Below are positions 12,845 to 23,775 of a DNA stretch of 64,000 bases, one piece after another; position 1 is the first letter of the stretch, and each line of letters starts with the position of its first letter. The position numbers and the translations under genes are program-made. Source of the DNA: Ptiloglossa arizonensis (taxonomy: Eukaryota; Arthropoda; Insecta; Hymenoptera; Colletidae); NCBI RefSeq assembly GCF_051014685.1, contig NC_135055.1:15984001-16048000 (forward strand). Reading direction: 5' to 3'. Below the pieces are notes generated by a model that had not been told where the DNA came from, searched no databases, and was given only the letters and a program-made list of their open reading frames with translations.

Positions 12845-13245
12845 TCTTGAGTTTATATTTAATGGTAGCATCTACGCTTAGAAAATTCTCTCCTACACGA
12901 TATAAGCTCGATGTAATCACAGTTTCGAAAACCTAAGACCTCTGTACGTTTCGAAAACATTGAGCTTACATTTAATGGTAACATCTGTCCTCGAAAAATT
13001 CTCCCTACACAATATAAGCTCGATGTAAAACAGTTTCGAAAACCCAAGACCTCTGTACGTTTCGAAAACATTGAGCTTACATTTAATGGTAACATCTGTC
13101 CTCGAAAAATTCTCCCTACACGATATAATCTCGATGTAATCACACTTTCGAAAACCTAAGACCTCTGCACACTTTGAAATCATTAAGCTTACATTTAATG
13201 GTAACATCTGTGCTCGAAAAATTCTCCCTACACGATATAAGCTCT
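12845..13245. repeat. Tandem array, unit 111-113 bp, about 3.5 copies
   Basis: TTTAATGGTAnCATCTnnnC begins copies at 12858, 12971, 13082 and 13194. Each continues with 'GAAAAATTCTC(C)CTACACGATATAAGCTCGATGTAA' (in part) and 'CCnAAGACCTCTGnACnnTTTGAAA'. Repetition makes minus-strand frames of 94-96 codons that look internally repetitive. They are a by-product of the array and not genes. Confidence 0.93.
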
Positions 13246-14094
13246 CTAAAGTTCAACGATTACGAAAATACAATTAGACCCTCCGAAGCCTACAAATGAT
13301 CAAAAAATCACAATTTTCGAAAATCTAAAAAATCTAAAAAAAAAAAGAAAAATAGGTTCACACGTGACCAGTGACACCTGTGTCCAGAAAATTCTCGGCG
13401 AACAATTACACGTGAAAGCACTCCGCGCGAAAGACACGCGAGGCACGTATCGTGGTCGGGCGGCCTATAGATAAGCTCACCGGCAGAAAATTGATAAATA
13501 ATTGATCGCGCATCGACGCGCTAAAGAATTTAAAAGCAAACCGTTCGGCGCGGATATAGGCGGCCACGGAGCCATTGCATAAAGCGCCATTTGTTGGCCT
13601 ACATTCTCCCGCGGCGGGGAAGAATATTATTCCGTCGTTGCTCCGTGGAAAATTGCCGGCTCGCGCGGATTTCTGCGATGGCCTCCGCGCGCTCGTCTTC
13701 CTTCGATCATTGCGCAACCGGAGGGGGCGAGAAAACGGTTTAATGTCGACGGGGGGAATCGTGACTCGTCTGCCACCGGCATCGATCCCGCGGCTATGCA
13801 CCCGGAAACAAACCGGCGGTGTTCGCGACGCAGTTCCATTCGAACGAGAGGAAATTCTACGACGATCGGGGACACACGCTCCTGGAAAAACAACGTTAAC
13901 GATCGAACGCGTCCCTCGTAAGAAAATACGTTGGAACGCGGCGAAGAAACAACCGGAATCCACGAGGGTTTCAAATCGAAACCTTCCCCGCTTACAAGGC
14001 GGCCGCTCTGGGCGATCGCACGACGCACACCTTGCGTTGGAACATGCTGAGGGGGGGTGGGGGTCGTATGGTAGAATTTTTATTATTCAGTGGG
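13246..14094. other. GC-rich block with open frames on both strands, no gene assigned
   Basis: From about 13390 to 14030 the DNA is GC- and CpG-rich and open for 130-196 codons on both strands at once (13575-14165 on +, 13406-13963 and 13627-14028 on -). None of the translations resembles a known protein, and the longest + frame begins at a TTG and runs into the adjacent repeat. CpG-rich sequence lacking TAA/TAG is enough to explain the openness. It could be a regulatory island. Confidence 0.4.
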
Positions 14095-14845
14095 ACGGAT
14101 ATTTTTTTTTTGAAGGGACACACGGAGAGGGGGAAAAAATATTTTTTTTTTTATTTTGGAGATAAAGAAAAAATTTGGATACCGATACTTTGAATCTGTC
14201 GTCTTGTTCTTCTTTGAAATTTGAAATAGGAGAGGGGGCAACATTTTTTTTATTTTCAAGGGAACAATTTTTTCTTCTTCGGATCTGTAAAGATTCTTAA
14301 AATCTGTTTCCTTGATCTTCTTTGAAATTTTAAATAGAAGAGGGGGAAACATTTTTTTCATTTTCAAGGGAACAATTTTTTCATCAGTTCTGTAAAGATT
14401 CTTAGAATCTGTCTCTTTGATCTTCTTTGAAATTTTAAATAGGAGAGGGGGAAACATTTTTTTCATTTTCAAGGGAACAATTTTTTCATCAGTTCTGTAA
14501 AGATTCTTAGAATCTGTCTCTTTGATCTTCTTTGAAATTTTAAATAGAAGAGGGGGCAACATTTTTTTTTATTTTCAAGGGAACAATTTTCTTTGGTTCA
14601 GTTCTGTAAAGATTCTTGAAATCTGTCTCTTTGATCTTCTTTGAAATTTCAAATAGAAGAAAGGGCAATGTTTTGTTCTATTTTAAAGGGAAAGATTTTT
14701 CCCTATTTATTTCTGTAAAGGTTCTTCAAAATTTAAATCGATTTAAATCTATTCTCTTGTTCTCCTCTAAATTTTAGAATAGGGGAGGGGGCAACATTCT
14801 TTTTTATTTTAAAAGAAAAAATTCTTCCCTGTTTGTTTCTCTAAA
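14095..14845. repeat. Tandem array with G-run, unit about 105-125 bp, about 7 copies
   Basis: A run of G (AGAGGGGGAAAC or AGAGGGGGCAAC) recurs near 14125, 14234, 14342, 14447, 14552, 14662 and 14785. Each is followed by 'TTTTTTCATTTTCAAGGGAACAATTTTTTC', 'CTGTAAAGATTCTTAGAATCTG' and 'GATCTTCTTTGAAATTT' (quoted in part). Copies 14342-14552 are nearly identical. A 159-codon minus-strand Lys/Phe-rich frame is a by-product. Confidence 0.93.
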
Positions 14846-16484
14846 GATTGAGAAAATGTGCTCGAAATGCGTTGACTATACCGTGTACATCATTTCGACG
14901 ATCAGTAGCTGCCGGCCGCTGTCACGTATGCGTGATCTTGTTTGCTCTGTCATTGCATCGTGGTTCCAAGGCACCATGTTACAAGACCAACCGTGACTCC
15001 TAAACCAATTGCACTTTGTATAATCGCGTACTATAGCTTCTCACAAACGAAACGACAATTCTTTAAAAAAAAAAAAACATTAAAAACAAAGAAACTTTTG
15101 AGGATCTACTCGAATAGGAAATCCCGATCGATTAGCGAACATTCGTCAAAGATTTCGATCGTTAAATCCGAATTCCATCCGAATGCATTCTTTCCAACTG
15201 TCGACTATACACGTGTGGTCTTTCCACCTGGAATTCTTGCAATTCTTAACGATGTGTCGCGGATAATTGCGACAACCGGCGTAGTTTCTAAAGAACTATG
15301 GTCAGATAAATAAATTCCTGTCGCTGTCGTTTCACAGCGCTCGTCGCGAATAATTTGCGTAGACGCGACAAATTGCACGACGCTCGAAAGTAGCAACTCG
15401 CGACACGCTCGTACAGCGAAAGGTTGATTTGCTGCTCGGCCGACGGCAGGCCAACGACCGACGAAATATTATGCAATGCGTTTTCAATGGACATGAGGGT
15501 TCCTGACGGTGAACAACATTGCACGTGTCCACGGTTAAAAAATTCCATCGTCCAACGTACATCTCGATATCGATCGATTCCCTGTCAAACGTTCAACAAC
15601 GAAGAAACGTGACCGCGAAAAGCTGAACTTTTTAATAGGTTTCTCTTCTAATTTTTATTTCTATAATTTTTTATAATTTCTCCTCCAATTGTTACAAGAT
15701 TAAATATTGCCTCAACGCAGAGATTGAATACTATTTTTAAGGGGTGATTAAATATTATTTCAACGCAGAAATTAAATATCGTTTCGGTGTAGAATGTAGG
15801 TACTTTTATTTTTTGCACGGTGTTAAATAAAAAAATCGATATCTCGGTAACCGTCGACTCGATCGATAATTTCCACGGAACAAGAAAGTTTACAAATTTA
15901 TTTTGCGACGACTTTTGTTATGTACGTTCTTGCTGTAATTGTGAGGGTAAGCGAGTGATCGCCATATTTCGCAATTAAACGTAGCGAACTTCTCGAGAAA
16001 GTTTCGATTGTCGTTAAAGTTGTTTATAGTCCGCATATTTCCGCGAAAGAGTCAATGCTCGCGAACTTGAAGCGACACATCTTAGCTATGAAACTACTTT
16101 TCATCCTTCGAACGGGGCCGTATCGATGTTTCATTTTAATTATGATCGAGTCTCGATAATTTGTAATTAACGATCATACGTCACGCCCGTCTGCACTTTT
16201 ATCGGATAAATAGTACCGCGCGAAGAACTAGCGCACCTTTAATTGGCGAAGAAACACCAATTACCATAATCATTACCCGCGTTAACGCTCTATTTTACAA
16301 ACTATGCTCGTTAATGTTTATACCAGCAATTGTTCGTCCCGACCACCCATATAACCGGAAGAATCGATCAGTGTATCGCGCAAAACGTGTACTAATACCC
16401 GTCGTTTATTAGAAATCTTATTCATTAAATTATTGTAACAATCGGAGATCGATTAAATAGTGACGAACGTTCGAATCTGTGAAA
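14846..16484. other. Intergenic, no gene seen
   Basis: Short frames on both strands at 14940-15610 without recognisable products. 15690-15800 contains two or three short diverged repeats of 'ATTAAATATTnnnTCAACGCAGA'. The remainder is AT-rich. Confidence 0.5.
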
Positions 16485-16940
16485 CATTTTCGAAAAGTTG
16501 AAGAATTTCGAATACTTTAAAAAATATTAAATCTCGAATATTTTAAGAATCTTGAATATTTTCAAAAATATTAACAGTCTGGAATATTTTCAAAATGTTG
16601 AATATTTTAAAAACTGTTAAAAGTCACGAACATTTTACAAATGTTACAAGTTTCGAACAATTTGAATATCTTGCAAGTAGCAAGAGCATCCAATATCTCG
16701 AATCTATTAATATTCTTGAATGCTTTGAGAATGCTATTAAAATTCTTGAGTAGCTTAAAAGTACCAGCAACATTCTTGAATAGCTTAAGCAGTCTTGAGT
16801 CTCTCGGAAAGGTTCGACGATCGTGAATCTCTCGAAGGAGTTATGTAAAGTCTCGGATATTTTGAACGATTCTATTGAAAGTCGTTTCTTGAAAGTATTC
16901 GAAGTCTCGAACGATCTTGAAAATTGAAAAGGTCGTTCTT
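16485..16940. repeat. Degenerate short-period array (about 24-33 bp)
   Basis: Many imperfect units of the type 'TCnnGAATATTTTnAAAA' (16490-16640), then 'ATTCTTGAATAGCTTAA' (16710-16800), then 'GTCTCGnA' units. Unit lengths drift along the array, which is characteristic of an old decaying minisatellite. Confidence 0.75.
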
Positions 16941-16985
16941 TGAAATTGTGCAAGTATAGAACTGTCCGGAATTGGGTTCAAATAA

Positions 16986-17417
16986 ATGTCTCGATTGTCT
17001 CTCGTGGTCATTCCTCTTCGTGTTTCTCGTTCGACGATATTCTTGCGTCATGTGTCGTTAGTGTTTCGAAGCGTCTCGAACCCATCGCTACTCGCGTGCA
17101 ATCACACCCACTTGAAGTTTCCAAGAGCCAACGATTCTCGCTATAACTCACCGCGGAAGCTCGGCGGAATGTCCACTATAATTTTCACGAGTATGTGCCA
17201 AAATCTGACTCACACGTGGATTATTAGCATTCTGACGTCTCGAACGGAACCTGGAAAGGTGAATAGAGTGGAACACCGTTTATCTAGACAGGTGGTGGGA
17301 GACAAGTTGGCCAGACAAATCGGTACGGTAGCGTATTCGGTCCACTATTCGTGCAAAAGTGTCTTCATACATCGGCTACAAAGACAAATAACAAAGGCAC
17401 GACGAATCAACGGTTGA
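16986..17417 (+). other. Unassigned ATG-initiated open frame, 143 codons
   Basis: An open frame starting with ATG in an unremarkable context (AAATAAATGTC) and ending at 17417. The translation is rich in Ser, Arg and Val with no domain, signal peptide, membrane segment or repeat that I can recognise. It lies outside the tandem arrays and upstream of the inverted repeat at 17.9 kb. In about 64 kb of CpG-rich DNA a frame of this length can occur by chance. I record it only as the longest ATG frame in this area. Confidence 0.15.
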
Positions 17418-17599
17418 TCAGTGTACCATTGTACACCTACACTCGCCGAAACGTGTTTCCGCGTCTCGTGGACGAGCTGAAATTTATTTTATCCACGCTT
17501 CGTTTCTACCAATGAAATAAATCGCAAGAGCGCGACGAATAAGTTGGATAAGTCTTCGAGTAGAAAATAATTGAGAGAAGTTTATCAATATGTACACAT

Positions 17600-17775
17600 A
17601 GAAAGAGAAAGAGATTTCAAAAATATAATCAACACGTTATTCCTTGTTCAAAAATTTTTTTTTCAATATATTTAACGTCAAATTGTAATACCTTGAAATT
17701 TCATAAAACACACTCGATACGTTATTTCTTTTCTTACTTAATTTTTTTTAAATATATTTAGCATCGAAACGGGCT
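17600..17775. repeat. Two-copy AT-rich repeat, spacing about 105 bp
   Basis: 'ACACGTTATTCCTTGTTCAAAAATTTTTTT..ATATATTTA' at about 17632-17670 is echoed by 'TACGTTATTTCTTTTCTTACTTAATTTTTTTT..ATATATTTAGC' at about 17719-17762. Weak similarity; probably an old duplication. Confidence 0.5.
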
Positions 17776-17888
17776 ATTCTGCGGTCGAAGATCGCCAAGA
17801 AATATTTCATAGAGATTGTTTAATAAATGAAACATTATATCCCAGAAAACCGTACATCTGGCAAGCTCAGTCACGAGCAGAGTAGTCG

Positions 17889-18161
17889 GGCAGATAAGCT
17901 AAATCCAAAACCGAAGGAGTGGGGGTAGGTAGTTAGGCGGATCGACCTTCACCGCCTCGCACCATGCGCGGTGGTGGGAGAAGTAACAGGTGTCCCTGTT
18001 GCCATCTGCTCCGTTTCACGTCGCGCTAGTAACCAACCGATACAGTACGAGCGGTACACCCGTTGTGTTCCCCCACTTTGTCGCACAGTGCGTAGCAGCG
18101 AAGGTCGACCCGCCTAGTCTCACTCCCTCGTCATTTTAGCTTGGATATTTACCTTATCTGC
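17889..18161. repeat. Large imperfect inverted repeat, arms about 105 bp
   Basis: The left arm (about 17889-17994) pairs with the right arm (about 18050-18161) read on the opposite strand. The best-matching blocks are GGCAGATAAG.TAAAT, then GGAGTG, then TAGGCGG(A/G)TCGACCTT (15 of 16 positions), then 'CGCAC..TGCG', 'GTGGGnGAA' and 'ACnGGTGT'. The arms are separated by about 55 bp. Both carry an AGATAAG (GATA-factor type) motif. Similarity may extend further outward at a lower level. It could be a decayed element with long terminal inverted repeats or the fold of a hairpin RNA. The block is GC-richer than its flanks and could also overlap a promoter. Confidence 0.75.
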
Positions 18162-18827
18162 CTGGCCACCCTGGTTACGAGTGTTGTGCATGCGGTACTG
18201 TCAGATCGTGCGATTACGAAACAGTCATCGAACGTGTCGGACATTGTAGTAAACGCGAGAATCGAAACATAAACGACCAAGTGCAACGTAAAAATTCGAG
18301 CAACGATGAATCTAACGGCGGAAAAAGTCGATCGGTACTAGTGTCGTTTCTGTATTATTAAGTAATCTATTGAATAGTAATCGAAGTGACTTAGAATAGG
18401 ACCGACTAATTTTTGTATGTATTGTATAATGAAATAGCAAATACTCTCGCAAGTGTTTCTAAATTCTCGTATAAACGAGTCTATTTTGTTTTCGAGGTGA
18501 AGTTAAATACACAAAAAATTATTTAATTTGTTATAATTGGATTTACCGAATGTTAGTTATTATTTAGTAATAATTGCACAACACTTTGTTGATTAACGTC
18601 GCGTTCGTGAAATTTTATTTAAAAGTGTAAGGTTAATTCTTGACCTGTTCTTGATTCATTCTTGGTTATTTTTCGGTAAATATAGTTTTTGGTGGATTAA
18701 AACGATCGCGTGTCTATATAATCGAGCTTCACCTTACGGTGTACTCTTATCTGCGTCCTCTTCGAGTTACCCTCGTCACTATGTTTCTTCGTCAAACGAA
18801 AACAACGTTGTTACACGAATTGCGTCC
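18162..18827. other. Possible 5' leader or intergenic DNA
   Basis: GC-moderate to about 18350, then AT-rich to about 18640, then GC-moderate again leading into the candidate exon at 18828. No gene can be called, but the composition would be compatible with a promoter and leader upstream of that exon. Confidence 0.35.
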
Positions 18828-18953
18828 ATGTTGCAGCAAACTCAGTCGAACGGAGTGCAGCTCGTCGAGTGCACTTCGCGATGCACGGACTGCAAGGATG
18901 TATGCACTGTCGTTCACAAGTGCTTGTGGAAACGTGCTCTCGATTATAGAAGG
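18828..18953 (+). other. Candidate upstream coding exon (cysteine-rich, 42 codons) ending at a phase-0 donor
   Basis: ATG at 18828 opens a frame of 42 codons that ends exactly at a donor-like AGG|GTACGT (GT at 18954-18955). Codon use is coding-like (CAG, AAC, CTC, GTC, GAG, TGC, GAC, AAG), and the peptide has five cysteines in its second half (C-x3-C-x2-C-x3-C-x5-C), followed by a basic stretch ending in RR. The junction is in phase 0, the same phase as the Tent5 acceptor at 33239, so splicing would give an N-terminally extended Tent5. Alternatively it belongs to an unrelated transcript or is chance. The frame is open upstream to 18651 without another ATG. Another ATG at 18781 lies in a different frame. 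I recognise no homolog. Confidence 0.3.
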
Positions 18954-18955
18954 GT

Positions 18956-21900
18956 ACGTTACACGTACCACGTTTTATTTTAATGCTAAATATACATTTA
19001 GAAACCCCGTACTTCCAATTGGAAAATATTACTAGGATTGGTAAATTTTTAATTTTAAACTTTAAATCCTCGAATCTTTGACTTTCTTCGAGACTCTGCA
19101 CAATGGTGTAAATTCTAACTGGAGTATATTGGACCAGTGTATAAACAAAAGACATCGTTTTCTTAATAAAACGTTCGAAAAAAAAGATTGTTTGTTATTA
19201 AAATTTATTCGCACATCGTCCGATTTTCTTACCAATCGTACAAACCGACGTTTCTTATTTCTTGTACCACGATACGATATACTTGAAACGATATTTATGA
19301 CATGATTACAAATTGGTATTTAAAACCCAGTGATCCATGGAGATCGATTAAAATGGCGCACTCTGTAAAGTTGGTATATTTCAGAACTATCCGTGTGCTG
19401 TATCGACGAAAGTAAAAACTTAAACTGTTAAGTAATGGGGAGCTTCGTTATTATCCGGAGAAGTTTCGCTAAACTTCCAGTGTTTTCCTTTGCATCGTCA
19501 ACTAATAGCCACACGATTAAAAGTACCGAGTCGGTGGATATTTCATTAAGAAATCATTCAAGGGAATAGCAACTTATCGACGTCCGAACTTTGGGATAAA
19601 ATGTTTGCAGGTTCCATGGATTTATGGCAATTACATACTGCTCCATTTACATAGTAAATCCACGAGTCTGTTTAAATAATTTCCATTCTAAGAAATAATA
19701 TATATATAAATATATACGTATATATAAATATGTATACATATAAAGATGATACATATATATAAAATTTATATATGTAGATAATATATATAAATTATTATTG
19801 TTGTTGTTGTTATTATTATTATTACTTGGTGATATTTACATTCCACCATATAGTAAAAGTAAATTAAATCACCGACCAAATACACAAAATCGCGACGACG
19901 TAAAAACACGAGGTTTTACAGCTGGGATTTATTCGATCTGCAAATGAAACGAAATCCACGGTGTTATTATGGAATTCGAGTAACAAGTAAAAGTCGTTTC
20001 TCGTGCTAATTTATTCACGAGCGGGCTGCAAACAAACAAGCCTAATTAAATTTTATCAAGCGCCAGGTACCACCCGTACAAACGCCGCTGTAATTTGCAA
20101 TTTAATGGACAGTATTTCTCCAAGATTACCGCTACGTTTCGCGCGAATTCACTTTTACCGAGGCGTTCGCGATTAGAATCTTAACCTCCGACCCCGCGGT
20201 ACCTTATCACTATGTACACATTTGCTCGAAAATTTTCAATAAAAATCACGACCGCGACGGCTCGAATATTTTTTAATTTTCATCCCGCTAGAGAACACGA
20301 TTCTATCGTAGATTCTTTCGTTAACCAACGACAGAATATTTACCGATAGTTTGGAATTTTTTTTCCTTCTCTTCCGCGATGTTATTACAATTTTTGAAAA
20401 TTACACGGTAAATTTATACACGTTGTGTACACTTTTCCGTAAAACACACGATACTCGCCATTTACGAATTACAAATAAGGTAAATATACCGATTTTGGAT
20501 CGTGTCTAAATTTACAATCAATTTGTACTTAACGAATTATTATCTATATTAAATTTGCGCGATAATGGTAAAAAAATATCCCGTAATTCTACCTGTAATT
20601 ACAATTGCTGTAATAGTCTGTAATTCGGAGAGAATTGCGCAATAATTTTATAACGAATAATATCTAAATACAAAGTATATAAATAGTGTAATTTTAAGTC
20701 TGGAATTTTTTAAATCTCGTTACCATTTCCTTGCACGTATTTCCATATCGGTTATAATTTCTTTAAAAAAAAAAAGGAAACCAATACCCAATTTACAAGT
20801 ACCGATCGTGAAAAATATTATTCAATACGCGGAGGAGAAAAATGCAGTTACCTGAAATGGGTAACGGAGTTCGATATGAAACGTATTCGTACACTTGGAA
20901 CGTACGTACGAAAAAAATGACACGACGTAGGTAATTTTTCAATCGTGATAAATGACGCGAATAGAATTACAGGATCGTAGCGGAACAGATAATACTTCGA
21001 CCCGGGAACGAAGAATTTTTCAAGCTGAAAGTCACACGGATGGTGGGCGGTGGAGAGGAGAGGATTGGATCTCGATCTCACGTGGATCGATCGTTCGGGA
21101 AACCGCGAGTTGCGTTCGGTTCGCGTCGGCTCGGGTTTCTCGTTCGCTGGAAAACGTGAATTTCAATGAATTTTCATCAATCGGTACAGGTAAATTAACG
21201 ACTCCTATCCGTGATCAGACAATCGTTTCTCAACCTAACTTATGAATAATTAATTCAATATTAGAATCTCGTTGCAATTAATCTTGTAAAATCCAACCTA
21301 GGAATTTAACGTTACTTTTCGCGTTTCCGTTTAAAAGAAACTTTTATTTATTTCACGTTACTAAAATTTCCGGAAAAAAACACCAAAACCGGTGTGTTAA
21401 TCAATTTTGGCATTTCAATATATTCCTTTAAATAGAAACACGAAACTTAACGTTAAAATTTCCAAAATAGAACAACACGGAAACCTGTGAATCGTTGTAT
21501 ACCGTGTCGGTCTATTTTGAAAATTTCAATAATAGAAAATAACGCGAAAGTGTTCCTTTGAATGGAAACACGAAACTTAACGTTGAGATATCGAAAATAG
21601 GGCAACACCGAAAGAAGAGATTCGAAACGTTCGTTTCACTCTGGATTCTAAGCTCGAGTCCGCGAAACACTGGATGCTCGAGCGCAGTTTCCCGCGAAAC
21701 GGTATTACGCGGAATTAATCTCCAACGTTCCTTTGTGTCGCGCGCTATTATTCCGGGAAACGCAATTTCAGTGCTCGCGCACTTGACTTCGTCGTCGTTC
21801 GTTTCGCGTGCTTCGTATAAATAACGTAAGGCGATTTAGAAAGAAGACCAAAGAGATAAAGAGTTTATTCTGGCTGCTGTTTTGAGAACACTTATGCAAA

Positions 21901-23334
21901 TTAAGCTGCACGATCTTCCCGACCCGAAGCTGTAACGAGCAACGGTGAAAAATCGAGAAATCGTTGTATGCATTTGACAAATATAGATCTCGTTGTAACG
22001 TTAACGGGTATTTCGTATTTTTACAGGTATACGTCTGTCGATGCGATTATTTCCTGTTCGTGCGCACTTAGAAAAATGTATTACCGTGAAAAATACTCGC
22101 AAAGATAAGCTATTGAAAGAATGACACATATCTTGTAATTTTTATACATTTCCATTTTTCGATTCACCTATTCGAAGAATTCGATCTTTCCCGCTACGAA
22201 TTGCCACATTTTCGTTAATTCTATTCAAAAGTGAAGTCTTTCTAATATTTCTAATATTCTTAATAGTATATTCATCCATCGAGAAGGGAAGAAAATTTAA
22301 ATTTAGAGTCAAATACTAATTCAATCGGTGTCGGAAGTTTCGACACGATTCGGTGTAAAATCGGGATTCCTCGGGCGATTCGAAGCGGGTATTACGCGGT
22401 AGGAAAAACAAAACGGGTGTCGGATTCGAAATCAGTGGAAAAAATACTCGAGTTTGAATACAATTCATAGAAAAAAAAAAATCGTGCGAGAACGTAATCG
22501 TTGGATCGTTCGAACGATCGAGGCTGATCCTGTATGCATTTCTATTTTCCATTCGGCTTCGATCCCCGCTTTCGTGATTCGCAAATTGCATGCAACCGAC
22601 GCGTCCCGGCGACAAACACGAAACTTTCATTTCAACCGACCACTAAAGAAGATTGAATCAAACGAGCACCGTGAGGCAGGAGAAACGCTAACGCGTGACC
22701 GTAGAAAAGCGAAACATTACGATTTCACGTAGCCGGTGAACCTGCATCGCCACGGGTGCATTCCCCTCCGTGGCGGACGCCGCGATCATTCGTTGACCCT
22801 TGCAACCGACTGCACTCGACGACCAGGCGCGAACGCTTCCGGATACGGTGCACCGGCGAGACCACTCGATTTTTCTCGACGGTTCTCGCTAAAATTAACG
22901 AAAAGCTTCAACTTTTCAATGCATAAAACCAGTTAAGAAATTCCTCGACCTTTTGATACCCTGATACGCAATGGTGAGATACTTTTCGACACGGTACGAA
23001 AGATTAAAATAACTGTACAATTTCCACGGTGGGACTGTTAATATTCCATCTCAAAATTAAATATAATTAATCGGTTTTTCAGTTTCAGTTCATTTTATAT
23101 CGTTTCGCGTACGATATTATGGATACGATTAAAATTCTTTGACAAACCAGAGTATCGTTTCAAGTATCACTTTCAATTCCAAAATTCAAATAAGTGGTAG
23201 TTTCGAAATGGTCATAATAATTTGATTATAAAGTGCGAGTAAGTTTTATCGTCGTCGTATTTACATTTTGGGTACATTTTTGACCATTTTCTCACCATTT
23301 CAACAACCAGAGATCTGATGATCGTTTGGAGAGC
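18956..23334. other. Non-coding DNA, no gene seen
   Basis: Mostly AT-rich. A TA-rich microsatellite lies at about 19695-19825. A GC-richer patch at about 20950-21190 ends in a donor-like CAG|GTAAAT (exon end 21189), but the only open frame through it is not in the phase of the Tent5 acceptor and has no recognisable product. Another GC-richer patch at 22320-22900 has short frames on both strands. If the 18.8-kb exon is real, this region is intronic. Confidence 0.45.
19695..19825. repeat. TA-rich microsatellite cluster
   Basis: Interrupted TATA/ATAC runs followed by ATT/GTT triplets (about 19793-19825). Low complexity only. Confidence 0.85.
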
Positions 23335-23775
23335 TCCGTTTTGAAATCTTTGAATTACTATTCGATTTTCCAAAAACAACCCCACTCTATCTTAAAATCT
23401 TTGAATTGCATTCGATCTTTCAAAAACAACCCCACTCTATCTTAAAATCTCTGAATTGCATTCGATGTTTCAGAACCAGTTTCGCTCTATTTTAAAATGT
23501 TTAAATTGCATTCAATTTTCCAAAAACAACTCCACTCTATCTTAAAATGCATTCTATCTTTGAAAATCAAAACAGCTCTGCGTCAAAGTCTCTAAATAGC
23601 ATTCGATCTTTGAAAATCAAAACAGCTCTGCGTCGAAGTCTCTAAATAGCATTCGATCTCTGAAAATCAAACCAGTTCAGCGTCGAAGTCTCTAAATAGC
23701 ATTCGATCTCTGAAAATCGAAACAGCTCAGCATCGAAGTCTCTGAATCGCATTCGATTTTCCAGAAACGACCCCA
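23335..23775. repeat. Tandem array, unit 50 bp, about 9 copies
   Basis: The block 'GAATTGCATTCGAT' or 'AAATAGCATTCGAT' repeats at about 23350, 23401, 23451, 23501, 23592, 23642, 23692 and 23742, with spacing of 50 bp (one shorter unit near 23540). There are two subfamilies: the 5' half with 'CAAAAACAACCCCACTCTAT', the 3' half with 'GAAAATCAAAACAGCTCTGCG' (in part). This looks like an array in which two variants expanded separately. Confidence 0.93.

Noticed and set aside
12859..13207. Internally repeated 94-96-codon minus-strand peptides
   Set aside because: Direct consequence of the 111-113-bp tandem array; unit length and frames drift.
13406..14165. Long frames on both strands (up to 196 codons)
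   Set aside because: Simultaneously open in both directions in CpG-rich DNA, no recognisable family; the + frame runs into a tandem array.
14083..14562. 159-codon Lys/Phe-rich minus-strand repeat protein
   Set aside because: Generated by the G-run tandem array; AT-rich repeat without coding-like codon use.
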